In this document: piece by piece, positions 5,345 through 6,072 of the stretch
Layout of the letters: each line of letters begins with the position of its first letter
Numbering within the stretch: position 1 is the first letter of the stretch
The notes under the pieces: model-generated
What the model was told of the DNA's origin: nothing
Databases searched by the model: none
The model's input: the letters and a program-made list of their open reading frames with translations, nothing else
DNA from: Eubacteriales Family XIII. Incertae Sedis bacterium
GTDB lineage: Bacteria; Bacillota; Clostridia; Peptostreptococcales; Anaerovoracaceae
Length of the DNA: 6,072 bases
Direction of reading: 5' to 3'
Assembly (NCBI GenBank): GCA_031255695.1
Contig: JAIRSA010000195.1
Span: 1-6,072 of the forward strand
Program-made: the position numbers and the translations under genes

Positions 5345-6072
5345 TCTTTCAACTCCTTTTCAAGTGCCGTGTAGTCGCGCTCCGGATGCTTCTCCTTCGC
5401 GACCCGCAGCAATTCCGCCGACAGCATACTGTACAGGCTGCGCGTCGGCTCGCCGAGGCAGCTGAAATGCTTCATGACAGTTTCCGTGTCGCCGCGCTCG
5501 ACCGGCCCCGTCAATGCCCCGATTGGCCCTTTTGCGTATATATTCTCGGCGTTCCCCAAAAAAAGCTGCCCAGCCGCGCGCTGGACGAATTCCTCGTCAA
5601 GGCCGCATGAAGACAGCAGCTCCATGCCGGAATGCACCAGCGCGACGACGAAATTTGTGAGGAACACGGCCCCGGCATGGTAGGCGTTTTTCTGCTCCGC
5701 GCCTATTATCTCCGCCGGGTTGCCTAGAGAACGGAGGAAATCGCGCATCCCGGCCGCCGCCTCGCGGTCGCCGCTTTCGACGGTGAAGGACACCGCCCGC
5801 ATGCGCTCGTGGAAATCCCATCGGCTGTTTACGGCAGCCATCGGATGGACCGAAAGGCCTGCCGCGCCCAGCCCGGAGATGCCGCTGAAGACATGCGAAG
5901 AAAGCGCCCCGCTGCAATGGCACACGCGCTTGCCTGATACATCCATCCCTTTGATCTGGCCCCAAACGCCCTCTATCGCGCCGTCCGGCACCGTTACGAA
6001 AACCGTGCCTGATGCTGCAAGCAGCCCCTCCAGCGTCCCGAAGGCCTCTGAGCCCGTGAACCGCGCGGCGCC
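5341..6072 (-). CDS. Rossmann-like/DUF2520 oxidoreductase, probable PanG-type ketopantoate reductase (5' end outside window)
   Basis: The frame is open to the end of the window, giving 243 visible residues. About the first 40-60 residues, including the expected glycine-rich NAD(P)-binding loop, lie beyond base 6072. The visible N-terminal part is the rest of a Rossmann domain: VFVTVPDGAI (24-33 of the visible part), then CHCSGALSS (51-59) and LSVHPMAAV (73-81). A helical DUF2520 domain follows with NAYHAGAVFLTNF (129-141) and ALTGPVERGD (186-195), both typical of the family. The 4-base overlap with panB points to pantothenate synthesis. The pathway needs a reductase for ketopantoate to pantoate, and none of the classical panE type is here. 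PanG of Francisella, with homologues reported in Enterococcus faecalis and Clostridium difficile, fills this role, and I believe it belongs to this family. Function is therefore inferred from context plus family memory. A GTG at 5991 could be mistaken for the start but sits inside the Rossmann fold. Confidence 0.85.
   Translation of the reverse strand, partial: GAARFTGSEAFGTLEGLLAASGTVFVTVPDGAIEGVWGQIKGMDVSGKRVCHCSGALSSHVFSGISGLGAAGLSVHPMAAVNSRWDFHERMRAVSFTVESGDREAAAGMRDFLRSLGNPAEIIGAEQKNAYHAGAVFLTNFVVALVHSGMELLSSCGLDEEFVQRAAGQLFLGNAENIYAKGPIGALTGPVERGDTETVMKHFSCLGEPTRSLYSMLSAELLRVAKEKHPERDYTALEKELKE
5353..5358 (-). promoter_or_regulatory. panB Shine-Dalgarno inside the upstream gene
   Basis: AAGGAG lies 8 bases before the panB ATG and within the last codons of the DUF2520 gene, whose TGA overlaps the panB ATG as ATGA. 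This is a classic stop-start coupling arrangement and indicates that the two proteins are made together. Confidence 0.75.

Larger units (their letters stand above)
1..6072 (-). other. Probable single polycistronic unit: DUF2520/panG-like, panB, panC, miaA, recombinase, PLP protein
   Basis: All six genes share a strand. Junctions in transcription order are a 4-base overlap, a 12-base gap, a 12-base gap, a 61-base overlap and a 39-base gap. None contains a hairpin with a following T-run, and none is long enough for an obvious promoter, although a promoter within a coding region cannot be excluded. Promoter and terminator of the unit must lie outside the window. Operon status is inferred from spacing alone. 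Confidence 0.65.

Noticed and set aside
5989..5991. GTG at 5991 as the start of the DUF2520 gene
   Set aside because: The same frame stays open to the window edge and encodes expected Rossmann sequence upstream, so the codon is an internal valine.
1..6072. A dif-like or Xer target site near the recombinase
   Set aside because: No AT-rich 28-base sequence with inverted 11-base arms was seen by eye in this GC-rich block.

Overview
The window is a dense bacterial gene block read entirely from the minus strand. Six genes follow one another with only about 63 non-coding bases, so it looks like one polycistronic unit, or part of one. In transcription order (right to left) they are: a DUF2520/Rossmann protein that is probably a PanG-type ketopantoate reductase (5' end cut by the window); panB; panC; miaA; a tyrosine recombinase; and a methionine gamma-lyase family ("aluminium resistance") PLP protein whose last codons lie beyond base 1. 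I see no RNA gene, CRISPR array, insertion sequence, terminator or long intergenic stretch.

The likely source is a GC-rich Clostridia-type Firmicute (roughly 60% GC by eye), for example an Oscillospirales- or Christensenellales-like gut or anaerobic lineage, possibly from a metagenome. The reasons are the methionine gamma-lyase family protein downstream of miaA, which is a Firmicutes-type neighbourhood, the DUF2520 gene fused into a pantothenate operon, and the protein sequence style. This assignment is inference and I cannot place the genus.

Region by region: 4484-6072 and panC (3638-4483) form a pantothenate module. PanB makes ketopantoate, the DUF2520 protein plausibly reduces it to pantoate, and PanC joins pantoate to beta-alanine. 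panD (beta-alanine supply) is not in the window. From 2537 to 3625 is miaA, the tRNA A37 dimethylallyltransferase, which carries an unusual insert containing a 36-bp in-frame tandem duplication. From 1320 to 2597 is a full-pentad tyrosine recombinase that overlaps miaA by 61 bases and has a Gly/Pro/Ala/Glu-rich C-terminal tail. From 1 to 1280 is the PLP protein.

Most of the window is ordinary housekeeping metabolism. The points worth a second look are the repeat-bearing insert in MiaA, the recombinase sitting between miaA and the PLP gene (where hfq/hflX-type genes are often found in other Firmicutes) with overprinted N-terminal and low-complexity C-terminal extensions, and the DUF2520 gene as the pathway's missing reductase. 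I found no convincing new defence or mobile system.
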